From the NCBI GenBank assembly GCA_014728115.1, contig WJME01000258.1, positions 1-58,794 of the forward strand: a stretch of DNA of 58,794 bases, written 5' to 3'. The notes under the pieces are model-generated. The model was given only the letters and a program-made list of their open reading frames with translations. It had not been told where the DNA came from and did not search any database. Below are positions 50,828-58,794 of this stretch, piece by piece. Position 1 is the stretch's first letter; each line of letters begins with the position of its first letter. Position numbers and translations under genes: made by a program. The DNA is from Candidatus Zhuqueibacterota bacterium (GTDB lineage: Bacteria > Zhuqueibacterota > Zhuqueibacteria > Residuimicrobiales > Oceaniaggregativiventaceae).

Positions 50828-53388
50828 AGATTCTTGATCATAAACTCCAAACCAGGTTGCGAAACATTTACAATAATTTGTCTGCCATTGGTGACATTTT
50901 GTGTTTGCCAGGTCACGGCTTTTGACGATCCGCTGATACGGGGCAGTCCCAACGCGGCAGGCCAAAACACATAAATCTTTCCTGGCGCCCCATTGCGGAC
51001 ACGCAAATCATTGACATCGCTCAGCTGCACATCCTGCAGCCAGGTCGTTGACCGGGAAATGCGAATGCCGGTGTCATTATTTCCGAGAACAAAAGCTTGC
51101 CGAACCGCCTCAGGTTCGGTAAACTCGAAATCGATATGCAACATTCCATCGCGCAATTCATAGGCATGACGCAACACCGCCAAAAACCGCTCCGGATTCA
51201 GTCGTTTGCTCACATGACGATGCGCCAGTACACTGGCACTAAACGCGAGAATTTGTCCCTCGGCACGATCGCTATCCACGAGTTCATAGATCTCCGGTGA
51301 ACTGCCAATACGGCCCACCACGCGGGGCCAGGCAGAGACGGCGGCAGGGGCAACCTGTTTGTACAGCGACAACAGCGAATGGACGCGGGAGCGGCTCTGC
51401 TCGTTCATTTCCGACAGATCCCCCCAAAACCCATTACCTCCCAAAATCGTGGTACACACATTGTATTCCTGGGCATGAAAAGGAGAGGCATCATGCGGAT
51501 AGGTGGCATAGGTTTGCAAAACAGACGGCAAAATCTTGTGATATTCATAAGGGACGGTGCGCATGGATTTGGTGCGATAGGTGCTCAGGTCATCATACCC
51601 CGAGGCGCCGTTGTTCATCCAGAAAAAACGCCCTTCGGACAAAAACTGCAACCCCACATTGCGGCCCTTTTCGGTCATATCGTAGACAATGACTAAATTC
51701 GGACTATATCGATTGAGTTCTCTGGCAATGCGTGTGATCTCGCGGATATATTCAAACCCATAGCGTTCTCCCCGCTGATCCGCTGTATGAGACTCGTCAC
51801 CATGAGTATGGTTCGCTGCATAACAATATTGACCATCCAACCCATCCCATTTAAAATAGGTACACCCGAGATCGATCAGCCGTTTGCATCTTTCGATAAA
51901 ATAGTCGCTATATCCGCTTACCAGGCAAGCCATTTCTCGGCCCCACCCCCCTTTCAAGACATCGCCATCGCGTGCCCGGGCCATGTATTCAGGATGTTGC
52001 ACAAAGGTACGGGACTTTTTATCCACACAAAACGGAGCCAGCCACAAGCCCATGCGCATCCCATATTGATCGAGTTTTTGCTTGATCGGTTTGAGTCCCT
52101 CGGGAAAGGCATCGCGATTGACATTCCAATCCCCCATCCAGTCAAACCATCCGTCATCGAGGACAAAGACATCGACCCCGAGCTGATGGGCATATTCGAT
52201 CTCTTTGAGCAGGCGCTCCTGATTCTGTAAAACGCTTCGGGGAGAAAAAAAGGTTCTCGGTCCTTTTCCCGAACGTATATCATGATATGTCAAAGGCTCA
52301 TGCACGCGTGCGTCGCCATAGACATCGGTGCTTTGTAAAGAATCGCCGAGTTGAGAAAAACTGACATACTCGCGCTGATCATCCCGTTGCCAGCCCCAGG
52401 TATTGTAATAGATCAGCGGACGCCGCGACGCGAGATGCTGGCTCTGCCATTGGCTTATAAAGGTCCAGAACGATTCATATCCGGCGTGAAAATCAGTGCC
52501 GGTCCACAACCCCATATCGATCCACACACTTTCAAAAGGATGGTCATCGGTAATGGGTTCGCCGGGCAGCAGGATCCCCCGTTTACCTTCGACGCCAAGC
52601 CGTTCACCACTCTTGATGTGCAAAAAGGTACGCAAAGGATCGTTATCGGGCGATCCGTGTTCATAGGCCATCCACAAGCCAGATCCACTGGAATGGTGCG
52701 CCATGACCACAGGACCTTTACGCGGCGAACCGTCTGTGGGATTAAAATCCAGAAATGCCGGATGATACATGTGGCATTGCGACAGATTGGTCCCCCCATG
52801 ATCACCGGGTTGCCAGGGTCTGGATAAGGGAAAGGCATTCACCTGAGCATCAGGCATTTGTTCGCGATTCCAGCTGGCCAGCCGGATCTCCTGCCACTGT
52901 TCAGGAGTAAAGGCCAGGCGATAATTTGCCAAAATGCATTGCGGCTGGCTGTCTGACCTTTTTAAACGCAAACTCTTGGTATCATCGACCGGCGCCAGGC
53001 TCCACTTTTCTCTGAACATGGCACTGCCGGGAAACATTTGCAATCGGTATCGAACCAAAACCCGATCGTTTTGCAGGATAAACGAAATCTCGGTTCCCCC
53101 ATGGTTCAAGGGACGCCGGGTATGCGCCTCATATCGCACATCGGTCAAAGGGGTGTCCAGGGGGACGTAAAACCAGGGCGCATGAGCATCCTCTTGCAAA
53201 TATTCCGTTTTGGTGCGTTTGTCATAGATCGACACCGGAAAAAAAGAGGAATCGGCGACAAATATTCTTTTAATGACCTGATTTTCTACAATCACGCGGC
53301 CCTGATTCCAGGTCACACGAATCTCTTGAGCATTCACAAAAACCGATAAACAAAGACAACACAACCATGCCCCTAACAGGCGCTTCAT
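50824..53388 (-). CDS. Secreted GH36 alpha-galactosidase-like enzyme, in the lexA operon
   Basis: A signal peptide (MKRLLGAWLCCLCLSVFVNA) begins the 854-aa protein. The N-terminal ~330 residues form a beta-sandwich, followed by the TIM barrel with DVFVLDDGWF near 420. The nucleophile motif KWDGLDG lies near 511 and the probable acid/base Asp in GYDDLST near 599. The C-terminal part is beta-rich. The family hydrolyses alpha-galactosides; related GH36 members take alpha-N-acetylgalactosamine. It starts eight bases after lexA and its stop overlaps the ImuB-like start, so an exported glycosidase is translated from what looks like the SOS mRNA. No domain other than GH36 is visible. Confidence 0.88.
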   Translation of the reverse strand: MKRLLGAWLCCLCLSVFVNAQEIRVTWNQGRVIVENQVIKRIFVADSSFFPVSIYDKRTKTEYLQEDAHAPWFYVPLDTPLTDVRYEAHTRRPLNHGGTEISFILQNDRVLVRYRLQMFPGSAMFREKWSLAPVDDTKSLRLKRSDSQPQCILANYRLAFTPEQWQEIRLASWNREQMPDAQVNAFPLSRPWQPGDHGGTNLSQCHMYHPAFLDFNPTDGSPRKGPVVMAHHSSGSGLWMAYEHGSPDNDPLRTFLHIKSGERLGVEGKRGILLPGEPITDDHPFESVWIDMGLWTGTDFHAGYESFWTFISQWQSQHLASRRPLIYYNTWGWQRDDQREYVSFSQLGDSLQSTDVYGDARVHEPLTYHDIRSGKGPRTFFSPRSVLQNQERLLKEIEYAHQLGVDVFVLDDGWFDWMGDWNVNRDAFPEGLKPIKQKLDQYGMRMGLWLAPFCVDKKSRTFVQHPEYMARARDGDVLKGGWGREMACLVSGYSDYFIERCKRLIDLGCTYFKWDGLDGQYCYAANHTHGDESHTADQRGERYGFEYIREITRIARELNRYSPNLVIVYDMTEKGRNVGLQFLSEGRFFWMNNGASGYDDLSTYRTKSMRTVPYEYHKILPSVLQTYATYPHDASPFHAQEYNVCTTILGGNGFWGDLSEMNEQSRSRVHSLLSLYKQVAPAAVSAWPRVVGRIGSSPEIYELVDSDRAEGQILAFSASVLAHRHVSKRLNPERFLAVLRHAYELRDGMLHIDFEFTEPEAVRQAFVLGNNDTGIRISRSTTWLQDVQLSDVNDLRVRNGAPGKIYVFWPAALGLPRISGSSKAVTWQTQNVTNGRQIIVNVSQPGLEFMIKNL

Positions 53389-53396
53389 ATACCCTC

Positions 53397-54017
53397 CTAT
53401 TCTACCATTTCACGCACCAGTGCCACGACTTTGCCCTGAATCGACCATTCGGTTTCGGGTAAAATATCGGGGAACGCAGGATTCTCGGCTTTGAGATATT
53501 GCCGTTGTTGACGCACAGCCAAACGTTTCACGGTGGCTTCATTGTCGATCAAAGCGACCACCACATCTCCGCGATCCGCCTGTGGCTGAGAACGAACCAC
53601 CACGAGATCACCATCCAAAATACCGGCCCCGGTCATACTGTTGCCCTGCACCCTCAATAGAAAATGACGTGCAGCAGAACGAATCAAATAGGATGGCACC
53701 GGCACATAACGCTCGATGTTTTCCTCTGCCAGCATAGGCAACCCCGCTGTGACCGCACCGACCAAAGCAAGACTTTGCTCTCCTTCGTGATCCAGTAAAT
53801 CACGCGGTTCTTTGAGCTGAATGCCGCGAGCGGTATTGCGTTCCCATACAATATATCCCTTGCGGGCAAGAACATTTAAATATTTGACAGCAGTATTACG
53901 GGATGATGCCCCCAGAGCTTTGCTCAGGTCCGATAACGTGGGGGGATACCCTTTTTGACGAATGTTTTCAACGATGAGATGTAAAGCGCGTTCTTGCTTG
54001 GGGGTCAAATCTTCCAT
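53397..54017 (-). CDS. lexA: LexA repressor, SOS regulator
   Basis: The 206-aa protein has an N-terminal winged helix (LTPKQERALHLIVENI ... PTLSDLSKALGASSRNTAVKYLNVL) and the S24 peptidase domain. The Ala91-Gly92 autocleavage site lies in GAVTAGLPM, with catalytic Ser127 (GNSMTG) and Lys164 (ATVKRL). When RecA filaments form, it self-cleaves and frees its target promoters. A GGAGG site precedes the ATG. The promoter at 54050-54078 is fully consensus, and a palindrome at 54030-54047 overlies the transcription start, in keeping with autoregulation. The alpha-galactosidase and ImuB-like genes follow with no gap to speak of. Confidence 0.96.
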   Translation of the reverse strand: MEDLTPKQERALHLIVENIRQKGYPPTLSDLSKALGASSRNTAVKYLNVLARKGYIVWERNTARGIQLKEPRDLLDHEGEQSLALVGAVTAGLPMLAEENIERYVPVPSYLIRSAARHFLLRVQGNSMTGAGILDGDLVVVRSQPQADRGDVVVALIDNEATVKRLAVRQQRQYLKAENPAFPDILPETEWSIQGKVVALVREMVE

Positions 54018-54029
54018 GGGCCCTCCAAA

Positions 54030-54078
54030 GGTGATATTATTTACACCCTATTATAAGAAACCCAGGGCTGAATGTCAA
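54030..54078 (-). promoter_or_regulatory. lexA promoter (perfect consensus) with candidate LexA operator
   Basis: On the minus strand TTGACA (54073-54078), a 17-bp spacer and TATAAT (54050-54055) match the sigma-70 consensus exactly. Directly downstream an imperfect palindrome reads GGTGTAAAT-AATATCACC (54030-54047): GGTG and CACC ends with partly symmetric AT-rich centre. It would cover the start site. It resembles neither CTGT-N8-ACAG nor GAAC-N4-GTTC, so it may be a lineage-specific LexA box. Confidence 0.7.
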
Positions 54079-54088
54079 GAAAAATTCG

Positions 54089-54343
54089 TCAGCTAGTGGG
54101 AAGATTCAAAAGTGTCAGCAGACGAGAATGAACAATGGAAGGCACTTCTTTTTCCTGTAAACATCTGAAAAGTTGCACGGTTTTGCGAACCGAGCCCAGT
54201 TGACTGCGACAGGATTCACAGGTCTCCAGGTGATATTTTAGTTCCTGACACAATTCAGAGTCAATATCCTCTGCCAGATCGTCGCACAAACGATCGAGAA
54301 TATTATGGCAATGCATGTCTTTTGCATCCTTGATAGGGTCCAT
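54089..54343 (-). CDS. Small zinc-finger anti-sigma-like protein (84 aa)
   Basis: The protein carries an anti-sigma zinc-binding pattern: MHCHNILDRL near the start, then HLETCESCRSQLG (H-x3-C-x2-C) at ~38-50, preceded by an acidic helix with two more cysteines. This matches the zf-HC2/ZAS fold of anti-sigma factors such as RsrA or ChrR. It lacks a transmembrane helix, so it would be a soluble redox- or metal-responsive factor. No sigma factor gene is adjacent in the window. It lies 71 bases upstream of lexA on the same strand, and the lexA promoter sits between the two genes. Confidence 0.7.
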   Translation of the reverse strand: MDPIKDAKDMHCHNILDRLCDDLAEDIDSELCQELKYHLETCESCRSQLGSVRKTVQLFRCLQEKEVPSIVHSRLLTLLNLPTS

Positions 54344-54483
54344 TTCTCTTTCTCATTGGATGTGTGAATAACGAAAAGGATTCAGCTGCCGCATTCGCTC
54401 TTGAGAAGGTGCAACCGACAAGGTTGTTTAAAAAAAAGTATAGTAAAAATTGTTGATAAATGCAAGGAAATCGTGAAATTTTT

Positions 54484-56703
54484 CTACCATGGAATAGGCA
54501 GTTTGAATCGCGTGCCGACAAAAAGAAAACTGCTGCGAAATGCCGTACCGGTCAGATTGGTCCCGATACCGATCTGTAAATGCTTCCATAAAATCGCCGA
54601 CAATCCCAAACCGGCTTGCACAGACAGGTTATGATCACTCGAGGCGGCATTACCTAAAATAAAAGAAGCATCAAAAGCGATGAATTCCTGCTGGGCATAG
54701 GGCTGATAAGAGATCCCCAATCCCACAGACTTGAGAATTTCGGTTTGAGCCTCGTCATCCCCAAACGGAACCTTGAACAAAATAAAAGAGGTAGACCCTC
54801 TGAACGATTCACTCCAATGGCGTTTAACAATAAAGGTCTCGGTCGCTCGATTTTTTCCACCGGAATTGGACAGGGTGATTTCAATACGATCACCACTATG
54901 CATTCTTTCACGTACACGCCATCGCCAGGTCACGATATCGGGAGACTTTTCGAGCATAAACACCCGATTGTCATACGCCTCGGCTTTGATGGTATTGGTG
55001 GAATCCATCAACACCCCGGAGACGTGCACTTTTTGACTGCCCAACTCTTCCCGTATTTTACTGGTAAAAAATTTGATCGTGATGGCATCATTGACTTCGA
55101 TGGGCAAAAATAATCCGGATTGCTGCCACAGACGATCCGCAGAAAGAAAGCCCAGGCTTTCTATTTCGATTCCCACATACTCGTGAAAAGCCTGCCATGG
55201 CTGGATTTGTAATCTAAACTCTTCAAACCGAAAGCGCACAGACTCTAATCGCAGGATCAGCGGATAAGAACCCAGTGTCACGTTTTCACCGGCAATCGCC
55301 TTTGCCCGAATAAAATCGCCCCTGTTTTCAATAATATCGAACCGCACGTCAGGCTCATCCAGCTGCAGAGCGACGTTCTGGAGATGATGACCCTTGATGA
55401 CCAATTGCAGGGTATCGATCGGATGAAGCGTGCGCTTGAACGAAACATAGGTAATCTCTGGCGGTTCTTTGCTGTACAAAACCCCTTTCCATGAAGCAGA
55501 GTGATCCACCTGATGCACGGTAAAGACGTGCTGATTCAACAGCGTGGTCTGTTGCTTTTGGGGAATTTGGATGATAGATTCAAAGGTACTGTCATCGATG
55601 ACATGGACCACAGGAAATCTCTGACCTTCGATGCGGACTTGATAATCGCGATCTGGATACAATTTGCGATTGGCAGTGGTTTCGACCACAAAAGCGACTC
55701 GCACCTTTTTATTGAGAAAGATCGCATCATCCTGAACGGTTTTGACCCTGGCCCGTGATACCGGCAGTGAACGGACAGTAAAATACCGGGTGGTATCGGA
55801 TTTACCATCAGGATTGGTCAAGGCAAGTCGAAAACTGGCGCTGTTTTCCAAAACAGGCATTCGCAGGGCCACCTCGATTTGTTGTCGATCCAGGACTCGA
55901 ACATCTGAAACCGAGGCCTGCGGAGGGATCAATTCGGCTTGCAAACCGGGCTGAAAGTTTTGGCCATTGACACGAATCACTTTTTCGTTTCCGTCAGCGA
56001 CCAGAGAAGGAACCTGAGAGGTGACCCGGGGGGGCCGGTCACTGATGGTATAGAACCGTCCATAGGTATCCAGGCTGTATTCATTCACAAGTCGATAGCG
56101 CTTTTCGCCAATGTTCGCGCGATCCCCATCGACTTCAAGGCCGACGAGAAGGCTATCCGGAGGAAAATCCATTCGCCATCCAGGGCCATCCAGAACGCGA
56201 AAGGCAGGATCTTCAAAATGAATCCTGCTGGTGGTAAACAATCCTTTCCCTTTAAGGCAGAGCCGCACCACATTTTTAGAATTCGGGCTGAGCACCAGCG
56301 TATCCAGCCGGCTATGACGATAGCTTTTAAACAGCAGTGAATCGACCTGCGGCGTCTGGCTATATCTGACCGTGATTGTTGCGCGGTATTTTTCCTGCCA
56401 CAAGCTATCGAGTACGACCACTTGATGACTGCCGAGCTCGTAAAAACCGGGAGTGATATAGAACTGCAGGGCCAACTCGTGTACGTTGATGGAATCCACC
56501 CGATGAATCCCCATCCCATTCACTTTTTGAGCAAAAAGAACGGTATCAGAGCGGTTAAAGCGGGTGTCCAGAGTATAGATAGTGCGTTCAGCATAAAGGG
56601 TATCTGTCAAATCATTGAAATAGATATCCCGGAGTTTCGGCAGATCCTGAGCTGCAAGTGTGGTGAACCCGAGAAGGATAGCGTAAACGATTTTGCACAT
56701 CAT
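54484..56703 (-). CDS. Exported IPT/TIG-domain protein with beta-barrel-like C terminus
   Basis: The ATG at 56701-56703 follows a CGGAGC site and starts a signal peptide (MMCKIVYAILLGFTTLAAQ). The 739-aa protein is beta-rich throughout. An IPT/TIG immunoglobulin-like domain lies near residues 225-315 (PPRVTSQVPSLVADGNEKVIRVNGQNFQPG). Other Ig-like segments surround it. The last ~85 residues have alternating aromatic/hydrophobic strands ending in GTRFKLPIPW, which suggests an outer-membrane insertion signal or a short barrel. No enzyme signature is seen. It starts 11 bases after the CNNM gene and is probably cotranscribed with it. Confidence 0.7.
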   Translation of the reverse strand: MMCKIVYAILLGFTTLAAQDLPKLRDIYFNDLTDTLYAERTIYTLDTRFNRSDTVLFAQKVNGMGIHRVDSINVHELALQFYITPGFYELGSHQVVVLDSLWQEKYRATITVRYSQTPQVDSLLFKSYRHSRLDTLVLSPNSKNVVRLCLKGKGLFTTSRIHFEDPAFRVLDGPGWRMDFPPDSLLVGLEVDGDRANIGEKRYRLVNEYSLDTYGRFYTISDRPPRVTSQVPSLVADGNEKVIRVNGQNFQPGLQAELIPPQASVSDVRVLDRQQIEVALRMPVLENSASFRLALTNPDGKSDTTRYFTVRSLPVSRARVKTVQDDAIFLNKKVRVAFVVETTANRKLYPDRDYQVRIEGQRFPVVHVIDDSTFESIIQIPQKQQTTLLNQHVFTVHQVDHSASWKGVLYSKEPPEITYVSFKRTLHPIDTLQLVIKGHHLQNVALQLDEPDVRFDIIENRGDFIRAKAIAGENVTLGSYPLILRLESVRFRFEEFRLQIQPWQAFHEYVGIEIESLGFLSADRLWQQSGLFLPIEVNDAITIKFFTSKIREELGSQKVHVSGVLMDSTNTIKAEAYDNRVFMLEKSPDIVTWRWRVRERMHSGDRIEITLSNSGGKNRATETFIVKRHWSESFRGSTSFILFKVPFGDDEAQTEILKSVGLGISYQPYAQQEFIAFDASFILGNAASSDHNLSVQAGLGLSAILWKHLQIGIGTNLTGTAFRSSFLFVGTRFKLPIPW

Positions 56704-56714
56704 GTCTGCTCCGA

Positions 56715-57935
56715 TCATGATCTATGATGTTTGCGGTCTATGCGAATCCTGACCTCCAAAATACGCCGTTCATCGGCGCGCAATACGGTCAGATGATAGT
56801 TTCCGATGATTATTTCTTCGCCCTCTGTGGGAATCGTGCCAAGTTGATATTCGATCAAGCCGCCAAGGGTTACATATTCGCCAACAGGTAATCTTAACTG
56901 GTACTTTTCTTCGAGTTCATCAATTTCAGCACGGCCGCTGGCGATAAAGGTCCATTTGTCGATTCTTTTAACATCATCGCTGATAAGATCGAATTCATCA
57001 TTGATTCGACCGACGAGTTCTTCGATAAGATCCTCGAGCGTGACAATACCGGCTGTTCCGCCATGTTCATCGACGACCAGGGCAATAGATTTGCGAAGCG
57101 TTCGTAATTCTGCAAGCGCATCGAACACACGGCTGTGTTCAGGTAAAACCATGGCCGGGCGGATGAGTTCCCGGATATTTTTTTCCGGCCGGGTAATAAA
57201 ATCGTGGATATAGAGAAAGCCGAGAATATGATCCAGATCTTCTTCAAACACGGGCAAACGAGAAAACCCGGATCGTTCAAAGGTCCTGACAATAGTGTGC
57301 CGGTCAGAATGAATTTCAATCGGCTGAATATCGGTACGGGGAATCATGACATCTTCGAGCCGTTTATTTCCGATTTTGATGGCCCGCGTAATAAACTGGC
57401 GTTCTTCCAACGAGACCTGACTGGTCTGTGTATATTTGCGAACGAGCAACGGTAAATCCCGCTTTTGAAAAAACAAGGATACCGACCCTCTGTCTCCTCC
57501 TGTCATATTGATGACGCCCTGGGACACCCGATGAGCAATAACCACCAGGGGGTAAAGAAGATAAAAGAAAAGCGTCATCAATAGCGGGGTTATCCTGACC
57601 AGACGATTGGGAATCTGCCGCGCCACAGTTTTGGGACCAATTTCTCCAAAAATCAATAAAAAGAGGGTGGTCACGATCACCAATAAGGATTCCGGCACCA
57701 GAGAACCAAACACAAAAATCGATAATGACGAGCACGCTACCATGACAATATTATTGCCGACAAGCGTGGTCGTTAAAAACTGTTCCTGATTGAACAGGAT
57801 ATCAGACCACCAGGTTTGCCTTTTTTCGCCAAACGTCGTATAGAGCTTGAGCCGGTTGGCTGAAACATATGCGGTTTCGCTGCCGGAAAAATAACCGGAT
57901 AACAAGAGAGTAATGATAAAAAGTGTGTTTTCCAA
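56715..57935 (-). CDS. CNNM/CorC-family membrane protein (hemolysin C-like)
   Basis: The start is TTG, one base after the yigZ stop, with a GAGGTGA site before it. The 406-aa protein has a DUF21/CNNM membrane domain (about four helices within ~1-150; SGSETAYVSANRLKL, LVGNNIVMVACSSLSIF, IFGEIGPKTVARQ). A CBS pair follows (~185-310; VMIPRTDIQPIEI, VVDEHGGTAGIVTLEDLIEELVG), then a C-terminal CorC_HlyC domain (~325-400; YVTLGGLIEYQLGTIPTEGE). Members take part in magnesium/cobalt efflux or Na+/Mg2+ exchange. It lies between yigZ and the IPT gene in one minus-strand run. Confidence 0.9.
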   Translation of the reverse strand: MENTLFIITLLLSGYFSGSETAYVSANRLKLYTTFGEKRQTWWSDILFNQEQFLTTTLVGNNIVMVACSSLSIFVFGSLVPESLLVIVTTLFLLIFGEIGPKTVARQIPNRLVRITPLLMTLFFYLLYPLVVIAHRVSQGVINMTGGDRGSVSLFFQKRDLPLLVRKYTQTSQVSLEERQFITRAIKIGNKRLEDVMIPRTDIQPIEIHSDRHTIVRTFERSGFSRLPVFEEDLDHILGFLYIHDFITRPEKNIRELIRPAMVLPEHSRVFDALAELRTLRKSIALVVDEHGGTAGIVTLEDLIEELVGRINDEFDLISDDVKRIDKWTFIASGRAEIDELEEKYQLRLPVGEYVTLGGLIEYQLGTIPTEGEEIIIGNYHLTVLRADERRILEVRIRIDRKHHRS

Positions 57936-57936
57936 C

Positions 57937-58542
57937 TCAAATCACCTCTATGAAGGCTTTGCCTGCTGTTTTATCTTTTAATTCTCTGATAAACTGTTGG
58001 GTAAAATCTTTGCGAATTTTCAGGACAGCTGTGACGGTCACGTCATATTCCGCATGGTGCTTTATCGTCGGATAGTTGGCCAGAACCGCTTGAATGGCAT
58101 TGCTCAATTCATAAGGATAGCAGACCCTAACAGTGTCGGTGATTTGAATGACACGAATTTTGGCGTTTTCGAGAACTGTTTTTGCGGCACTGCTATAAGC
58201 ACGAACGAGACCGCCGGTTCCCAGCTTGGTTCCGCCAAAGTAGCGGGTGACGATGACGACGGAATTGGTCAGTTGAAAGGATTCCAGGGTCTGTAATATC
58301 GGTTTGCCTGCAGTCCCGGAGGGTTCGCCATCATCGTTGAAACGGGTGAGCTCGGCATCGCCGGTTGCAATGCGATAGGCAAAACAGTTGTGAGTGGCAT
58401 CAAAGAATTGTTTGCTGATATGGTCAATATAGGATTCTGCAGCATCGCGATCCCTGACTGCAGTGGCGTGGGCAATGAATCTGGATCCTTTGACTTTGAT
58501 TTCTGTCTTGTTTTCGCCTGCCAATTGTTGAAATTCGGTCAT
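57937..58542 (-). CDS. yigZ: YigZ/IMPACT family protein (UPF0029)
   Basis: The 201-aa protein has the family signature with KGSRFIAHA, the ATHNCFAYRI strand, FNDDGEPSGTAGKPIL and TRYFGGTKLGTGGLVRAYS, followed by the C-terminal DUF1949 ferredoxin-like domain. Eukaryotic IMPACT binds GCN1 and limits GCN2 activation; the role of bacterial YigZ is unsettled. It is the first gene of the minus-strand run yigZ-CNNM-IPT, with a strong promoter at 58600-58628. Confidence 0.93.
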   Translation of the reverse strand: MTEFQQLAGENKTEIKVKGSRFIAHATAVRDRDAAESYIDHISKQFFDATHNCFAYRIATGDAELTRFNDDGEPSGTAGKPILQTLESFQLTNSVVIVTRYFGGTKLGTGGLVRAYSSAAKTVLENAKIRVIQITDTVRVCYPYELSNAIQAVLANYPTIKHHAEYDVTVTAVLKIRKDFTQQFIRELKDKTAGKAFIEVI

Positions 58543-58599
58543 TTCAATCTCTGATTAAGGCAATAGAAATAGCATCACTCTTTTCCAGAATAAGATATC

Positions 58600-58628
58600 A
58601 TTATAGTGAAATTATGATCAAAAGTCAA
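58600..58628 (-). promoter_or_regulatory. Near-consensus sigma-70-type promoter of yigZ
   Basis: On the minus strand TTGACT (58623-58628) and TATAAT (58600-58605) are 17 bp apart, about 58 bases before the yigZ start codon. Confidence 0.8.
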
Positions 58629-58752
58629 TAACACATCGTTTTACAATACGATCGCGAGTTGACTCATAAAAAAGGTAACTTTACGATTTTGGAACATTTG
58701 TCGTTGCCTCATAATTATGTAACCGAACACTTATGTATTGGAGACATAATTA

Positions 58753-58794
58753 ATGAGTCCGCTTGCGAAAAAAGAATATCTCAAAAAAATACAA
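58753..58794 (+). CDS. Start of a gene cut by the window edge, possible IS transposase/integrase
   Basis: An ATG at 58753 after a GGAGA site opens a 14-codon frame (MSPLAKKEYLKKIQ) that runs off the window. A start with KKEYL-x-x-I is seen in integrase-core transposases of some insertion sequences. Upstream (58699-58752) cataatta appears twice, at 58709 and 58745, the first extended to the palindrome cataattatg. Too little is present for a firm call. Confidence 0.35.
   Translation, partial: MSPLAKKEYLKKIQ

Noticed and set aside
1..58794. CRISPR arrays, tRNA or rRNA genes, prophage
   Set aside because: No spaced direct repeats, cloverleaf-like intergenic segments, ribosomal sequence or phage structural genes were seen on reading the window.

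Overview
The window is chromosomal DNA of about 58.8 kb from a free-living bacterium with moderate GC content. It probably belongs to the Fibrobacteres-Chlorobi-Bacteroidetes (FCB) side of the tree, for example a KSB1- or Calditrichota-like lineage. That placement is inference, and it rests on three things. Three secreted proteins end in the FlgD-like/type-IX-style C-terminal domain with an NYPNPFN-type signature. A bifunctional fucokinase/GDP-fucose pyrophosphorylase is present. Lipoproteins and Sec-exported glycan enzymes are common. Promoters resembling sigma-70 consensus (TTGACW, 17 bp, TATAAT) stand before lexA, sucCD and yigZ. No rRNA, tRNA, CRISPR array or prophage was seen.

Layout from left to right. 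1-3654 is the 3' part of a large repeat-rich surface glycosidase. 4098-12395 is a long minus-strand run: tandem SGNH esterase, typA, a secreted alpha/beta hydrolase, a tRNA-queuosine mannosyltransferase homologue, a 61-aa protein, a radical SAM protein and a U32 (TrhP-like) protein. The last four look like a tRNA wobble-base modification cluster. 12547-17898 holds secreted carbohydrate-related proteins (PQQ sugar dehydrogenase-like, beta-propeller plus toroid protein, VCBS-repeat protein) with palindromic operators in the divergent promoters. 17934-22039 is a compact minus-strand operon: coiled-coil protein, an inner-membrane roadblock/BON/OmpA protein, a Ras-like GTPase with an altered switch II, and a PAS-containing sigma-54 activator with GAFTNA instead of GAFTGA. 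This is the best candidate for an undescribed system.

22352-27611 holds small proteins, a lamin-tail secreted protein and the fucose salvage enzyme. 27877-33116 is an aryl-pyruvate oxidation operon (aminotransferase, phenylacetate-CoA ligase, ACT protein, IorB, IorA). Its IorA lacks the usual C-terminal ferredoxin domain. 33207-39049 carries a degenerate histidine kinase, TrmB, a PEGA lipoprotein, a Nudix hydrolase and succinyl-CoA ligase. 39235-41407 is a plus-strand sugar-salvage operon (AmgK-like kinase, stand-alone RapZ C-terminal domain, MurU-like nucleotidyltransferase). 41445-44138 carries ribulokinase and an adenosine deaminase-family protein.

44248-54017 runs on the minus strand from lexA through a GH36 alpha-galactosidase, an ImuB-like Y-family polymerase that has lost catalytic acids, a GNAT-like protein and a TIM-barrel protein to a DnaE2-type polymerase. 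It reads as an SOS mutasome set into which unrelated metabolic genes have been inserted. 54089-58542 holds a zinc-finger anti-sigma-like protein, an IPT/TIG exported protein, a CNNM/CorC transporter-like protein and YigZ. The right edge starts an open frame that may be a transposase.
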